In this document: positions 33,950 to 45,719 of the stretch, piece by piece
Position numbering within the stretch: position 1 is the first letter of the stretch
Layout of the letters: every line of letters begins with the position of its first letter
Assembly (NCBI GenBank): GCA_942159475.1
Contig: OW804099.1
Coordinates: 15,971,920-16,035,919, forward strand
From: Sthenelais limicola
Lineage: Eukaryota > Annelida > Polychaeta > Phyllodocida > Sigalionidae
Direction of reading: 5' to 3'
Length of the DNA: 64,000 nucleotides
The notes under the pieces: generated by a model
Told to the model about the DNA's origin: nothing
Database searches by the model: none
What the model saw: the letters and a program-made list of their open reading frames with translations, nothing else
Made by a program: the position numbers and the translations under genes

Positions 33950-34700
33950 TCAGTGCCCTTGGCCCCTGTCAGTGCCCTTGCCCCTGTCAGTGCCCTTGGC
34001 CCCTGTCAGTGCCCTTGGCCCCTGTCAGTGCCCTTGGCCCCTGTCAGTGCCCTTGGCCCCTGTCAGTGCCCTTGGCCCCTGTCAGTGCCCTTGGCCCCTG
34101 TCAGTGCCCTTGGCCCCTGTCAGTGCCCTTGTCCCTGTCAGTGCCCTTGCCCCTCTCAGTGCCCTTGCCCCTCTCGGTGCCCTTGCCCCTCTCAGTGCCC
34201 TGTCAGTGCCCTTGGCCCTGTCAGTGCCCTTGGCCCCTCTCAGTGCCCTCTCAGTGCCCTTGGCCCCTCTCAGTGCCCTTGCCCCTCTCAGTGCCCTCTC
34301 AGTGCCCTTGGCCCCTCTCAGTGCCCTTGCCCCTCTCAGTGCCCTTGCCCCTTTCAGTGCCCTCTCAGTGCCCTTGGCCCCTCTCAGTGCCCTTGCCCCT
34401 CTCAGTGCCCTTGGCCCTGTCAGTGCCCTTGCCCCTCTCAGTGCCCTTGCCCCTCTCAGTGCCCTGTCAGTGCCCTTGGCCCCTGTCAGTGCCCTTGCCC
34501 CTGTCAGTGCCCTTGCCCCTGTCAGTGCCCTTGCCCCTGTCAGTGCCCTTGGCCCTGTCAGTGCCCTTGCCCCTGTCAGTGCCCTGTCAGTGCCCTTGCC
34601 CCTGTCAGTGCCCTTGGCCCTGTCAGTGCCCTGTCAGTGCCCTTGGCCCTGTCAGTGCCCTTGGCCCTGTCAGTGCCCTTGCCCCATTCAGTGCCTTCCC
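33950..34700. repeat. Minisatellite of about 13-20 bp, GTCAGTGCCCTTG(G)CCCCT
   Basis: About 40 units with variants CCCCTGTCAGTGCCCTTGGC and CCCCTCTCAGTGCCC. Frames of 280-287 codons are open in all three phases and are artefacts. A C14 run and (GGA)n follow at 34720-34812. Confidence 0.95.
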
Positions 34701-35103
34701 TGCCTCAGTTCACCAAGTACCCCCCCCCCCCCCACCACACTGCCCCCCATGGAGACACTAGTGTGTACTCCAGGAGACTATAGAGGAGGAGGAGGAGGAG
34801 GAGGCGTGGAGGCTGGTGGAGGAGATGATAAGTGATGTGCTACATTGTCTGTGTGTTTGTGTAAGTAGTTAGTGTGAGTAGATAAGACAGTGGTAGAGCT
34901 CGTAGTCTCCTTATCTCCCCGCCTCCCCTCCTCCCCCTCCTCCAGGTGTAACAACACACGCTGGGCCAGCGTTTACCCAGCGTTTAACCCTCTTCCTCCA
35001 GTAGGCCTTCCTCCTGTACACAGATAATGTGATGTGTCACAGGAATGAGTCGTAATAAATCATGTTTTTCAAATGATTGCTGTATAAACCCAAGTAACTA
35101 AAT

Positions 35104-35534
35104 GTGATGTGATGTGAAGTGAAAATGAGTCACAAGTCGCAAAATTGATATTTTTCAGTGTTTTTTCACAAGATCTCTTTATTGAAATGTTCTGATTTCT
35201 GGAGGGTTTAGCACTTCTAGTCATATGGATACAGGTAAGAAATTTCAGGACATTGTATTAAATTTATCCTTGCATTTGAAGGCTTTTGTATGGAGTATAT
35301 TTACTATATTGTAGTAAGTAGTTAGTGTGAGTATTTATAGTTACTTTACTGGGTAATTACCCATCCAGAAACATTGCAAACTTTTTTTTCAAAAAAATTT
35401 ATCAAACTTAGAATATAGAAATACTTATTAGTTGTCCTAATGTTACTATCATTGGAATCGGCTCGATTTCCTCTATTCAAATATGATGATATCTCAAAAT
35501 CCATATTTTGCGACTAATGACTCGTTTTCCTAAA
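35104..35534 (+). mobile_element. Family B element, full length
   Basis: The start is mutated (GTGATGTGATGTGAAGTGAA) and runs on into the good TIR core GAGTCACAAGTCGCAAAAT; the end is CGTTTTCCTAAAACGGCTCA. Confidence 0.8.
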
Positions 35535-35744
35535 ACGGCTCACAAATATACTCTAAAAGATTACCTATGAAATTCATGAATATATTTAATACACTGTCCT
35601 GAGATTTGGTACATGCATTCATGCTACGATAAGCGTTAAACCCCCCGAAAATGAAAAAAAATCCCACGATTACATTTTGTGAATAAAATACTTAGAAAAA
35701 TAAAGATTTTGTGACTTGTGACTCATTTTCCTGAAACACATCCT
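35535..35744 (-). mobile_element. Family B half element fused behind the previous copy
   Basis: Starts inside the element (AAATATACTCTAAAAGATTA) and ends with a good right TIR, GACTCATTTTCCTGAAACAC. Confidence 0.7.
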
Positions 35745-36049
35745 GTACCCGAGGAACCCTTGGTTAGAATATTTTAATATTTGGGGTGTTTAGTGACCAC
35801 CAAGAATATCACTAACGTTTCTATCATGCATAAATTGTTTTATATATAGAAGTACTTTCATACGTCGCAAAATTGATAGTTGTCTTATAAATACCTTAAT
35901 AACAATATCTGAACAAGAAAACCCCCTATTCCCCTCACACACACATGATAACCAAATATACATGTAAAACATATAGCCATGATGCATATTAATGTATAAC
36001 ATTTTTATTTTAAATTCAAGATTCTGATAACACAAGAAGGTAGTTTTCT

Positions 36050-36640
36050 CTTTTCAAGTTATGGGTTGATATACAATACTCTTGCTATTTTGTATATAAT
36101 CAAGATTTAATGTTTTGTTTATTAAACGCATATAACACATGAGTTAAGTGACCAGTTCATGTGATAGAGAAGGAGGTGGTATGGATTCTTCTGTTCAGGT
36201 TATGGGTTGATGTACAATAATGTTGCTATTTTGTATATAATCAAGATTTAATGTTTTGTTTATTAAACGCATATAACACATGAGTTAAGTGACCAGTTCA
36301 TGTGATAGAGAAGGAGGTGGTATGGATTCTTCTTTTCAGGTTATGGGTTGATATACAATAATGTTGCTATTTTGTATATAATCAAGATTTAATGTTTTGT
36401 TTATTAAACGCATATAACACATGAGTTAAGTGACCAGTTCATGTGATAGAGAAGGAGGTGATATAAATTCTTCTGTTCAGGTTATGGCTTGATGTACAAT
36501 AATGTTACTAACTTGTACGATCCCAAGACATAATGTTGTTGGATGTGACAGAGACGATGAGAATAATTCTAAGTTCAAGGTTGTGATAACACTAGGAGAT
36601 ACAGTTTCTTCTTTTCAGGTTATGGGTTGATGTACAATAA
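36050..36640. repeat. 142-bp tandem repeat, four to five units
   Basis: Units start with CAGGTTATGGGTTGATGTAC near 36053, 36195, 36337, 36478 and 36616. The first three are nearly identical; the last two are diverged and partial. Confidence 0.88.
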
Positions 36641-37059
36641 TACACTTTGTATGAACGCCGTGCTTCAATACAAATTGTCCTGAAGCGACACATTTACAGC
36701 AGCTCAATATGCCCCGGTTCCTTCTTTCTCTAGTTATTTCAGTCTACAGCACCAGAAATAAGTAAAGTTCAGACATAACGATATCAATGGCCAACTCTGG
36801 CCCACCTGGTGGTGGATAAACAAAGGTTTAAAAGTTTAGCCAGGTCCACCCTAATATGGAACGATGCTTACTTCACCCAATAATATTGAGTCATTATCTT
36901 TCACCAACTGTACCTCTGAGTAAAAAATAAGCTGATGCAATAAATAAGACCATATTCAACAACAAATTGTAATAGAACATTAAGAAAGTCACAACCAATA
37001 ATAGAGACCCGTTAGCCTTCATCGAAGGCTTCGGCATTGTTTCCTACTTTACTTGTTGT

Positions 37060-37162
37060 ATATTACACATGAGGGCCCAGAATACCTCCCGTCTGCTGGA
37101 GATCTCCGCTCAAGAGCAGTCATTGACTGAATAAAATGTTTTTCTATTCTATTCTATTCTAA
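37060..37162 (+). mobile_element. LINE-type 3' tail, (TATTC)n
   Basis: GACTGAATAAAATGTTTTTC followed by TATTCTATTCTATTCTA. Confidence 0.5.
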
Positions 37163-37563
37163 TGAAAACATAGGGTCACAAACGGCCACTCCCATCACAT
37201 TTCACATAATCGTATATGCGATTTAAGGCAGCCTTGAAGGCGAATTTATAACATCAAAGACTGTAATGTTCTTAGATTATTAAATGCATACAAATATAAC
37301 ACATGAGTTAAGTAACCTGTTAGTCTCACTCACCAACTCGTGTATTAACCTATATTTACTTCAAAGCAGCAGCGCGGGAACCTAAGAGTTCACAGCGCCG
37401 AATCTTCTCCTGTCAAGATCCACACAAAAAGTGAATCCATTCTGAATTTAAGAAATTAGGGCGAATGCGGAGGCGAGTAAGACAGTGAAACCTTTCTGGC
37501 GGGCGTCGCTCTGTCATCGCGCGGCGATGCAGCCGCTCTTTGTACCGTCGCTACAAACAATCT

Positions 37564-37808
37564 GGGCCAGGTCGTCCGAAATTGTACAATCGCCAGCTCT
37601 ACACATTATGTAAATTAGGCTAAATTAAGCCAAATTAGGCTGGAAAATGATAAATTCTAGGTTTATCTGAGTACATCTGTTATTGCGTTGATTCTAACAA
37701 TCTGTTTGGTTATGTTGAACTGTATTTTGAATCTCATTTTTGTCTGAAATTTTCGTTATTTGAGAGGATTGGTAAAAATGAATTGTATATTTTCTGGCGC
37801 CTTGACCC
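37564..37808 (+). mobile_element. Family A element, full length
   Basis: The left TIR is mutated (GGTCGTCCGAAATTGTAC); the right end is TTTTCTGGCGCCTTGACCC. It contains a small TTAGGC duplication. Its right flank is related to that of the copy at 38812. Confidence 0.8.
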
Positions 37809-38072
37809 AAGAGGCGGTCATTGGAGGTTGGGAGCGGACAAAAGGGCCCGTTGTTCATCGATCTGCGGCGATTAGGGCCCGGCTGCAGCAGGAAGGAACA
37901 TCTTTAAAAGGCGACGGCGAAAGTTTTACAAATGATTATCATCCTTCAACTCCACAGGAGGGCGCCACCGTACGTCACGTGACCGGCCGGTGATGGATGA
38001 GTCTAATTAGAACGAGGCTCAGTCTGCGCGCGCACAAATTCAGTAATTGTTTTTATTTGTAACAATTCCTTG

Positions 38073-38422
38073 AATAGGGGATTTGCATAGCCACCATTTT
38101 GAATCTTTATTCGCATGGAATTATGGTACTAATGGTACAGTCTAAAATCTATAGAAATCATGCCATGTTCAGCATGGAATATTTATCAATGCTCTAATGT
38201 CAATATCCATGTGTTATACATGTTTCCATGACACAAATCCCTATCTTTCCTATCATGCATTTGTTTTTCATAGATCATTTATACCAGCTATGGTATTGGT
38301 GAAAACATTCTTGCAATTTTCGATAATAATGTTTCTATATATTTGTATGTCAGATTTCATCAGAATCCATCCCAGAATGCACTGTGACAGACATGCGCGG
38401 TGAGACATGCAACTCCCCTATT
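38073..38422 (+). mobile_element. Family C element, full length
   Basis: A complete copy of 350 bp with intact terminal inverted repeats (AATAGGGGATTTGCAT; ATGCAACTCCCCTATT). The best reference copy in the window. Confidence 0.85.
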
Positions 38423-38547
38423 GTGTCTGACGTCAGTCTCATGGAAGCGCGTAACTCCACCCTTGGCCTCCCGCCGCTTGGGGGAGCTGTAGCGGGGGCA
38501 GTTTTAAAATGGAAATCATTTTCTACTTGAAATGTTTTAATATTTGA

Positions 38548-38692
38548 TAGGGTATTTGCATGTCACACTGCGCATGTCTGTTACACTGCGGGGATGGATT
38601 CAGTTCAAATCTGACATACAAATATTTAGCAAGATTTTTGTTGCAGTGCATGCTGGGATGGATTCAGTTCAAATCTGACATACAAGTGTATT
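38548..38692 (-). mobile_element. Family C fragment with internal tandem duplication
   Basis: The terminal part of the element only; GGATGGATTCAGTTCAAATC occurs twice, 50-60 bp apart. Confidence 0.65.
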
Positions 38693-38811
38693 AGGCCATT
38701 AGCTGTGCCTCAAAATGTTTGACAGCAGTTTTCAATTGCCAATAGTCTACATTTAATTATACTATTCCAACAATTATCAATGCAATTCCTTGCGGTTTTT
38801 TAAAAAAAACA

Positions 38812-38938
38812 TTTGCATTTATTCTAACGGTCTGTTTGGTTATGTTGAACTATATTTTGAATATCATTTTTGACTAACACTTTGGTTATTTGAGAGGATT
38901 GGTAAAAATGAATTGTACATTTTCTGGCGTCTTGCCCC
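38812..38938 (+). mobile_element. Family A element, 5'-truncated
   Basis: Only the right half remains, ending ACATTTTCTGGCGTCTTGCC. It shares the downstream AGGAGCGGACA flank with the copy at 37564, so the two lie in a local segmental duplication. Confidence 0.7.
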
Positions 38939-39041
38939 AACAGGCAGCCATTGGAGGGCAGGAGCGGACACTTGGGGAGCAGTGACTGGGGGAAGTTTTA
39001 AAATGGAAATCATTTTCTACTTGAGCTGTTTTTAAAATACA

Positions 39042-39122
39042 ATAAGGTATTTGCATGTCTCATTGCGCATGTCTGTGACAGTGCATGCTGGGATGGATTC
39101 AGTTCAGCTTTGAGATACAAAT
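39042..39122 (-). mobile_element. Family C end fragment
   Basis: Begins AAGGTATTTGCATGTC and runs through CAGTGCATGCTGGGATGG, then similarity stops. Confidence 0.6.
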
Positions 39123-40147
39123 ACTAGTATTAGGCCATCAGCTCAGCCTCAAAATGTGGCTAGAAAATGATTTTCGTTACAGCATCGAGGGCACTATATT
39201 TTGCCAACAGTTTCCAATTGCTAATACTATAATTATATTATACTATCACAGAAGTTCCCCGTGCATCTCCTTGTAGTTGTTTTGGAGAAATTGGGCCTTG
39301 ATTCTGGCAGTGGAGCCTATAGATGGCCTTCATGATACAGCTGTAGAATATTGTTGATAGTGCAGCATACATGTTCTGTATTTCTGTTATTTCCATTTAC
39401 AGTCAAAAGTTATGGAAAATGGGAAACCCATCTGCAAACGGCAGTTCTTCCTGGGTGCCCTAAATTAACAAAAGGTGTTGCATATTGATTTAGTGTCTTA
39501 CATAACAAATTTGTGAATCAATTACACTATTTTTCAATTAACATACTGGGAGGGATAAGTCACTGAATTTCCACTAATCTCGTTTCGTATATTTCCCTGA
39601 TGATAAAATCTTTCAAGGTCAAGGATGCAGTTTTTCAAGGAGCTAAGAAACAGTAGCAATCTTTTCTGTAATTCTTCCCCATTTTTTCGAAGAAATAACT
39701 CCTGTGAACAACAAGTTCGTGAATATATGCCACAAGACTTTTCAAGTTATTTTGTGTTAAATTCAAGGACTTTTAATGCCTTGACAAATTACAATAAAAT
39801 TGAAGGAGTTTCAAGTATGTCAAGAGCCTGTATGACCCCTGACTATATGAGTCTCGCTGGTGGAAGCACCTCTACTTATCACCTCCCCCCACTATGGCGG
39901 AGATTTGGCTATTTAGCTATAATTAATATCTATCATTTATTCACAAAAGTTTCCAAATCTTCGACTAAGTGGAATCTTCATGAATTAGACGTTTACAAAA
40001 CATTCTCATTAGCCATCAAGCCGGTGTAATCGATGGCTGAATGGCGGCCTGTGAGAAGTGACATTTCTGAAGCGCAATGTTTTGCGGCTAAACGTGATTC
40101 AAAGCTGGAATCCAGCGCAGAATCACCGTCCTCGCGCCCGCATGGAC
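39123..40147. other. Unassigned complex DNA with a 134-codon open frame
   Basis: The plus frame at 39625-40026 has no recognisable domain. GTAATCGATGGCTGAATGGC and the unusual lack of repeats suggest a conserved non-coding block instead. Confidence 0.3.
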
Positions 40148-40499
40148 AATAGGGCAGTTGCATAGCTGCCATTTTGAATCGTGATTCACATGGAATTATG
40201 GGAGTGATGGTACGGTATAGAATCTATAGAAAACATGTTATCTTTAGCTTGGAATATTTATTATCAGTGGTCCAATATCAGTATCCATGTGTTTTAGATG
40301 TTTCTATAACACACAACTTTATCTTTCCCATCATGCATTTGGTTTCCATAGATCATTTGCACATGCTACGATATTGTTGAAAACATTTTTTCAATTTTCC
40401 ATAAAATTGTTGGTAAATATTTGTATGTCAGATTTGCACTGAATGTATCCCAGCATGCACTGCCATAGACATGCGCAGTGGCACATGCAAGTCCCCTAT
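40148..40499 (+). mobile_element. Family C element, left half of a head-to-head dimer
   Basis: Full-length copy whose right end abuts the next, inverted copy through CCCCTATAGGGG. Confidence 0.85.
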
Positions 40500-40831
40500 A
40501 GGGGAGTTGCATGTGCCACTGTGCATGTCTCTTACAGTGCATCCTGGGATGGATTCTGATGAAATCTGACATGCAAATATTTGGCAACATTTTCATCGAA
40601 AATTGCAAGGATGGTTTCACCGATATCAGAGCTTGTGTAAATGATCTATGAAAACCAAATGCATGATGGGAAAGATGGAGGCTTGTGTTATGAAAACATG
40701 TATAACACATGGATATTGATATTAGAGCGTTGATGAATAATCCATGTTTAATATGTTTTCTAGAGATTTTACACTGTACCATTAGTCCCATGATTCCATG
40801 CAAATCAAAATGGCGGCTTTGCAAATCCCCT
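40497..40831 (-). mobile_element. Family C element, right half of the dimer
   Basis: Inverted copy ending GCAAATCCCCTC. It diverges from its partner at many positions, so the pair is not a recent foldback duplication. Confidence 0.85.
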
Positions 40832-40968
40832 CTTGACTGAATACGTAGAACTGACGAATGTATCTAAAGATTTTTATTCAGCGACAAAATCATTTTGTAA
40901 CAATTACACTATTATTCTCAGAATGTGCTGTTAAATATATATTCAGAATCAATTCATAAACTATGCCC

Positions 40969-41039
40969 CCATTGCATAACAATCTGGCGAGCCCAAAATT
41001 AACACTGACAAAGCTACTCGCAGATTGTTATGCAACGGG
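40969..41039. repeat. 23-bp inverted repeat
   Basis: CCATTGCATAACAATCTGGC then GAG, and CTCGCAGATTGTTATGCAAC then GGG, with a 25-bp spacer. May be two ends of a deleted MITE. Confidence 0.75.
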
Positions 41040-41056
41040 TGCTATTTAACTAGTCC

Positions 41057-41110
41057 CAAGTCCCATAATTCCATGCGAATCAAGATGGCGGCTATACAAC
41101 TGCCCTATTG
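41057..41110 (-). mobile_element. Family C end fragment
   Basis: CCATAATTCCATGCGAATCA to CAACTGCCCTATT: the last 50 bp of the element. Confidence 0.65.
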
Positions 41111-41555
41111 CTAACTGTCAGGCCTTTAGCCAGGGATGGCCACAAAGCGCGCGCAATGGGAGAGAACAGGGAAAGAGGCAATCAATTATTCCAAATTCAA
41201 TCCTGCTGTAATTTTGATTTGATTCAGAAAAGATATTGACATGTTAAATTAGGCAAGGACTTAGTAAGGACAACTGTCGGGGGCCACATGTCGCATCCAA
41301 TCTTCATTTTCATGTCAGTCGTAATCAGCTTCATGTGAGGTTTGCTTTGATCGTTGACAGCCAGGAGGCGCGGTAAATAATGCAAGCGTTTAGTGCGCGT
41401 TCTAATTACCGCAATGACAAGTCTCACTCACTGGTTTGTCTATTATCGCCCAGTGGAGGGGATCAATGGCTGCGAGTACTTCCTGTTGTCTGTGGGTATT
41501 AGACTGCATGGTGGTAAGGATGTAATGTGGACTGGTCTTATCTAGCTTATAATCT
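41111..41555. other. Repeat-free island
   Basis: Balanced, complex sequence with ATTATTCC, GATTTGATT and TCTAATTACCG motifs; no gene structure. Confidence 0.3.
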
Positions 41556-41559
41556 CTGT

Positions 41560-41685
41560 GTCTGTGTGTGTGTGTGTGTGGGGGGGGGGGGGTGTCTGTC
41601 TGTGTCTGCATCTGTGTCTGCATCTGTGTCTGCATCTGTGTCTGCATCTGTGTCTGCATCTGTGTCTGTCTGTCTGTCACTCTTG
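41560..41685. repeat. (TG)n and TGTCTGCATCTG repeats
   Basis: A TG run, a G12 run, then six 12-bp units. Confidence 0.95.
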
Positions 41686-42049
41686 TTATATGAAGGTTTG
41701 CTATGATGTTTGGACTAAGTATAGAACTATTGTGAATAAAAAAAGAAGTATAAAGAATGAAGACTTGAGACTTGGATTCTAAGGTCTAGAATGAATCTTT
41801 TATTATACTCTAACATATACATGGTTGCTTGGTCCTTGTGGGTCTTCGTGATTGGTTGAATAATAAAGTAGGTGATTGTGCTACCTGGGCTTAACATGCT
41901 ACCGTAAACTCTGTGATTAATTCCTGGGTAATGGTACTTTAATGGGTTATGGACCTATTACTTCATTAAGATATTAAATATAATAATAGTCATAAATGCT
42001 AATTTTGTTACGTCATTATTGCGTAATATGATGTAACACTCTGCCACAC

Positions 42050-43000
42050 ACTCTCTCTGCCTCACTATGTGTCTCTCCATGTGTTTCTTCCTTTGTATTT
42101 CCCTCTGTGTCTCTGTCTCTCTCTGTCTTTGTCTCTCTATGACTCTCTGTGTTCCTCTCTCTGTGTCTCTATCTCTCTGTGTCTCTGTCACTCTCTGTCT
42201 TTGTCTCTCTATGACTCTCTGTGTTCCTCTCTCTGTGTCTCTATCTCTCTGTGTCTCTGTCTCTCTCTGTCTTTGTCTCTCTATGACTCTCTGTGTTCCT
42301 CTCTCTGTGTCTCTATCTCTCTGTGTCTCTGTCTCTCTCTGTCTTTGTCTCTCTGTGTCTCTGTCTCTCTCTGTCTTTGTCTCTCTGTGTCTTTGTCTCT
42401 CTGTGTATCTGTCTCCCTCTGTCTTTGGCTCTCTGTGTCTCTGTCTCCCTCTGTCTTTGGCTCTCTGTGTCTCTGTCTCCCTCTGTCTTTGGCTCTCTAT
42501 GTCTCTGTCACTCTCTGTCTTTGTCTCTCTGTGTATCTGTCTCCCTCTGTCTTTGGCTCTCTGTGTCTCTGTCTCCCTCTGTCTTTGGCTCTCTGTGTCT
42601 CTGTCTCCCTCTGTCTTTGGCTCTCTATGTCTCTGTCACTCTCTGTCTTTGTCTCTCTGTGTCTCTGTCTCTCTGTGTCTTTGTCTGTCTCTGACTCTCT
42701 TTGTTCCTCTCTCTGTGTCTCTGTCTCTTTCTGTCTTTGTCTGTCTCTGACTCTCTTTGTTCCTCTCTATCTGTCTCTCTGTGTGTGTCTATGACCCTGT
42801 AAGTCTCTCTCTGTCTCTCTGTGTGATTCTGTGTGTCTGTCTCTCTGTTTGTCTCTGTCTCTCTGTATGTCTCTCTGTCTCTCTGTGTCCCTCTCTGTCA
42901 CTTGGTCTCTCTGTGACCCTCTCTGTCGCTCTCTCTGTCTCTCTGTATGTCTCTCTGTCTCTCTGTGTCCCTCTCTGTCACTTGGTCTCTCTGTGTCTCA
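42050..43000. repeat. (CTCTGTGT)n-type microsatellite with longer higher-order units
   Basis: CTCTCTGTCTTTGTCTCTCT-like units are arranged in 70-80-bp higher-order repeats. All frames up to 241 codons are artefacts. Confidence 0.95.
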
Positions 43001-43089
43001 GACATCTGGCCTAGCTGCTGGACATGTGAGTCAAGAGCTTCCCTTGATGGTTCGGAAAAAGAAGTGGTGATTGTAGCTGAATGGTGGAG

Positions 43090-43412
43090 AGTGAATCTGT
43101 GCATTATGACATATTAGTGAGTTGTGCATTGTGACATATCAGTGAGTTGTGCATTGTGACATATCAGTGAGTTGTGCATTGTGACATATCAGTGAGTGAA
43201 TCTGTGCATTGTGACATATCAGTGAGTTGTGCATTGTGACATATCAGTGAGTTGTGCATTGTGACATATCAGTGAGTTGTGCATTGTGACATATCAGGGA
43301 GTGAATCTGTGCATTGTGACATATCAGTGAGTTGTGCATTGTGACATATCAGTGAGTGAATCTGTGCATTGTGACATATCAGTGAGTTGTGCATTGTGAC
43401 ATATCAGGGTGT
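43090..43412. repeat. 25/30-bp minisatellite
   Basis: GTGACATATCAGTGAGTTGT, then GCATT (25 bp), alternates with a 30-bp form containing GTGAATCT, about 12 units. Confidence 0.92.
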
Positions 43413-43683
43413 AAGTGCTTAATGTAAGGCCAGGTATATTATACGGCCGTGTGGGCATCACATGGGTATCACATGATACAAGACTAGCCGAGAGGGCAGG
43501 TTCACAGGGTGAGGGCAGTAAGCTGAGTGGCTGCTTGGGGGCGCTCATCTTAGAGGATAGCCACAAGGTAGCGCCACCAGTGTCATGTAAGAGGTTGCTG
43601 TGCGGGGGCGCCACCAGTGTCATGTAAGAGGTCGCCGCGTGGGGGCGGTGTGTACGACAGGGATGACAGAGGAAGGGGAAGTC

Positions 43684-43732
43684 ATCTGAAAATGTACAAT
43701 TCGCCTACACCAAATCTTTCTTTTTTTTCTTT
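43684..43732 (-). mobile_element. Family A end fragment
   Basis: ATCTGAAAATGTACAATTCG followed by CCTACACCAAATC; then A/T-rich sequence without similarity. Confidence 0.55.
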
Positions 43733-44455
43733 ACAAAACGATCTTTATTCAATCTATGACCAAAATAGCATCATCAATGTAATGTCTTCGTTCCTGAATA
43801 AAAATATTTTCAAAATCAATATCAAATCAAGTCAAAGCATCATGCTCCAAAGTCGAATATAACAAAAGAAATTATGTGTAGGTATATAATTATGAATCTA
43901 AATGTCAATTGGATGGAGTGAAATTACAGTATGTACTGTCCCAAGAACATGTTGCCTGGAAAACTATTTAAAAAATTACATGATTAAAACTAAATCGATG
44001 TTATCCATATGAACTAGATAGTATGATAGCAGATAGATACAGATGTGTTTATAATTATATTATAATTCTAAAATAATAGTTTCAACTTCCCCTCTTGTCC
44101 CTTCATGGTCTACCACCAGCAAGACCCATTTTATTGAGTAAATGACTACTGTTTAGCACTTTTACTCCACCAAATCCAAGATGGCCGATGCACCAGGTGA
44201 GGCATTGTAATTCATCAACCAAACCTTAAACAACAGCATCTGCTATTGGCTAGCACCATATCACATGACACTCTCTTCGTCAATCAAAATTCACCTTGAA
44301 AGGGCACCTCGGTAGTGGGCGTATCAGCACATGTGAGATGTGCCTAACCATATGTCATAGGCAGGAATGAGTCACTTCTATATGATAGCACCCAAACTTG
44401 TGATATAATCTGCCAATACAGGCATCATCTTCCCCATCCTGTGTCCCCTCTATAT

Positions 44456-44689
44456 GGGTCCGGTCATCAGAATATGTACAATTGCCAGCTCTGCACATTT
44501 AGTAAATTCTTCTAAATAAGACTAAAAAATGATGAATACTAGGTATATCTCAACATATTTGGTATAGTCTGTTTGGTATAATCGGTTCATTTATGTTGAA
44601 CTGTATTCTAAACCTCATTTTTGTCTTAAATTTCGGATATTTGGAAGGATTGGGGAAGGTGAATTGTACATTTTGTGACAACTTCACCC
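44456..44689 (+). mobile_element. Family A element, full length
   Basis: Left end GGGTCCGGTCATCAGAATAT; right end ACATTTTGTGACAACTTCAC then CC. Confidence 0.82.
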
Positions 44690-44707
44690 ATACACTCAGC
44701 ATTACAA

Positions 44708-44943
44708 GGGTCAGATTTTTCAGAAAATATACAATTGGCAGCTGTACACATTTAGTAAATTCTGCTAAATTAGGCTGCAATGTGGTCAATGATAGGTAAA
44801 TTCGAAAATATTCAGCTTCACATTGAGTCTAGCAACTTGTTTGGTCAGGTTGAACTGAGTTTTGAACTTTACTTTCATCTGAAATTTGGGTTATTTTATA
44901 AGATTGGTGAAGTTGAATTGTAGATTTTCTGAAAATCTTACCC
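44708..44943 (+). mobile_element. Family A element, full length, direct neighbour of the previous copy
   Basis: Only about 18 bp separate the two copies, which have the same orientation. The right end has decayed to GATTTTCTGAAAATCTTACC. Confidence 0.82.
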
Positions 44944-45133
44944 ACTACAGCTCACTGCAGGAGGAGAGACTTGTATCATTGCGGCACAAGGCGGCCATGA
45001 GGAGGTTTTTCATGTCGTCTCACCGACCATCCATCATCCACGAGTGTCGACACTCAGATATGAAGCATGCGAACAACAGATCACACACTCGCCACCAGTC
45101 GCTTTTAATCCTGGCCGCACTGGTTTAGCTGAA

Positions 45134-45220
45134 GGGTCAGATTGTCAGAAAATGTACAATTCGCCTTCACCAATCCTCTCAAATAACCCACTTTTAAGAC
45201 AAAAATGAGCTTCAAAATGT
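45134..45220 (-). mobile_element. Family A element interrupted by a polypyrimidine tract
   Basis: The first 87 bp match well up to GAGCTTCAAAATG, then (TTC/CCT)n begins and the rest of the element is gone. Confidence 0.7.
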
Positions 45221-45700
45221 TCTCCTTGTTTCTTCTCCTGCTCTCCTTCCTGCCCTTCCTCCCCTCCCCTTTTTCCCCATCCTGCCCTTCCTCTTCTTCG
45301 TCATCTTCCCCTTCCATCCCCTCCTTTTCTTCCTCCTTCTCACTGTTCTCCACCTCCTCTTCTTCCTCCTCCTCTTCTTCCTCCTCTTCTCCTTCTCCAC
45401 CTCCTTCCCTTCCTTCTCCTCCCCTTCTCCTCCCCTTCTCCTCCCCTTGTCCTCCCCTTGTCCTCCCCTTGTCCTCCCCTTCTCCTCTCTTCCTCCCCTC
45501 CTCCTGTTTTTTCTCCTCTTCCTCCCCTCCTCCTCCTTCCCCTGCAACTTCTCCCCCTTCTCCCACTCCGCCTGTATCTCTATATCCTCCCCTTTTCCCC
45601 TTCTCCCCTTTTCCCCTTCTCCTCCTCTCCTCCTCCCCTCCTCCTCCCCTCCTCCTCCTTTCCTCCTCCTCCTCCCCCTCCCCCTCCCCCCACACTTGTA
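45221..45700. repeat. Polypyrimidine tract (CCTTCTCCT)n inside a family A element
   Basis: About 480 bp of C/T only; frames of 224 and 167 codons on both strands are artefacts. Confidence 0.95.
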
Positions 45701-45719
45701 CATTATGACAGAGGGAAGG

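Larger units (their letters stand above)
36641..38072. other. Non-repetitive GC-richer islands
   Basis: 37330-37560 (GCGCGGCGATGCAGCC) and 37810-38035 (CACGTGACCGGCCGGTGATG) have high complexity and CpG. No open frame with splice sites was found. Possible regulatory elements. Confidence 0.3.

Noticed and set aside
33901..34835. Three overlapping open frames of 280-287 codons
   Set aside because: They are translations of a GC-rich minisatellite, open in all phases, with no splice or start context.
39625..40029. 134-codon plus-strand frame as a gene
   Set aside because: No domain, no codon bias, no promoter or splice context; A/T-rich chance frame is more likely.
42067..43070. Ser/Leu/Cys-rich frames up to 241 codons
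   Set aside because: CT/GT microsatellite translation.
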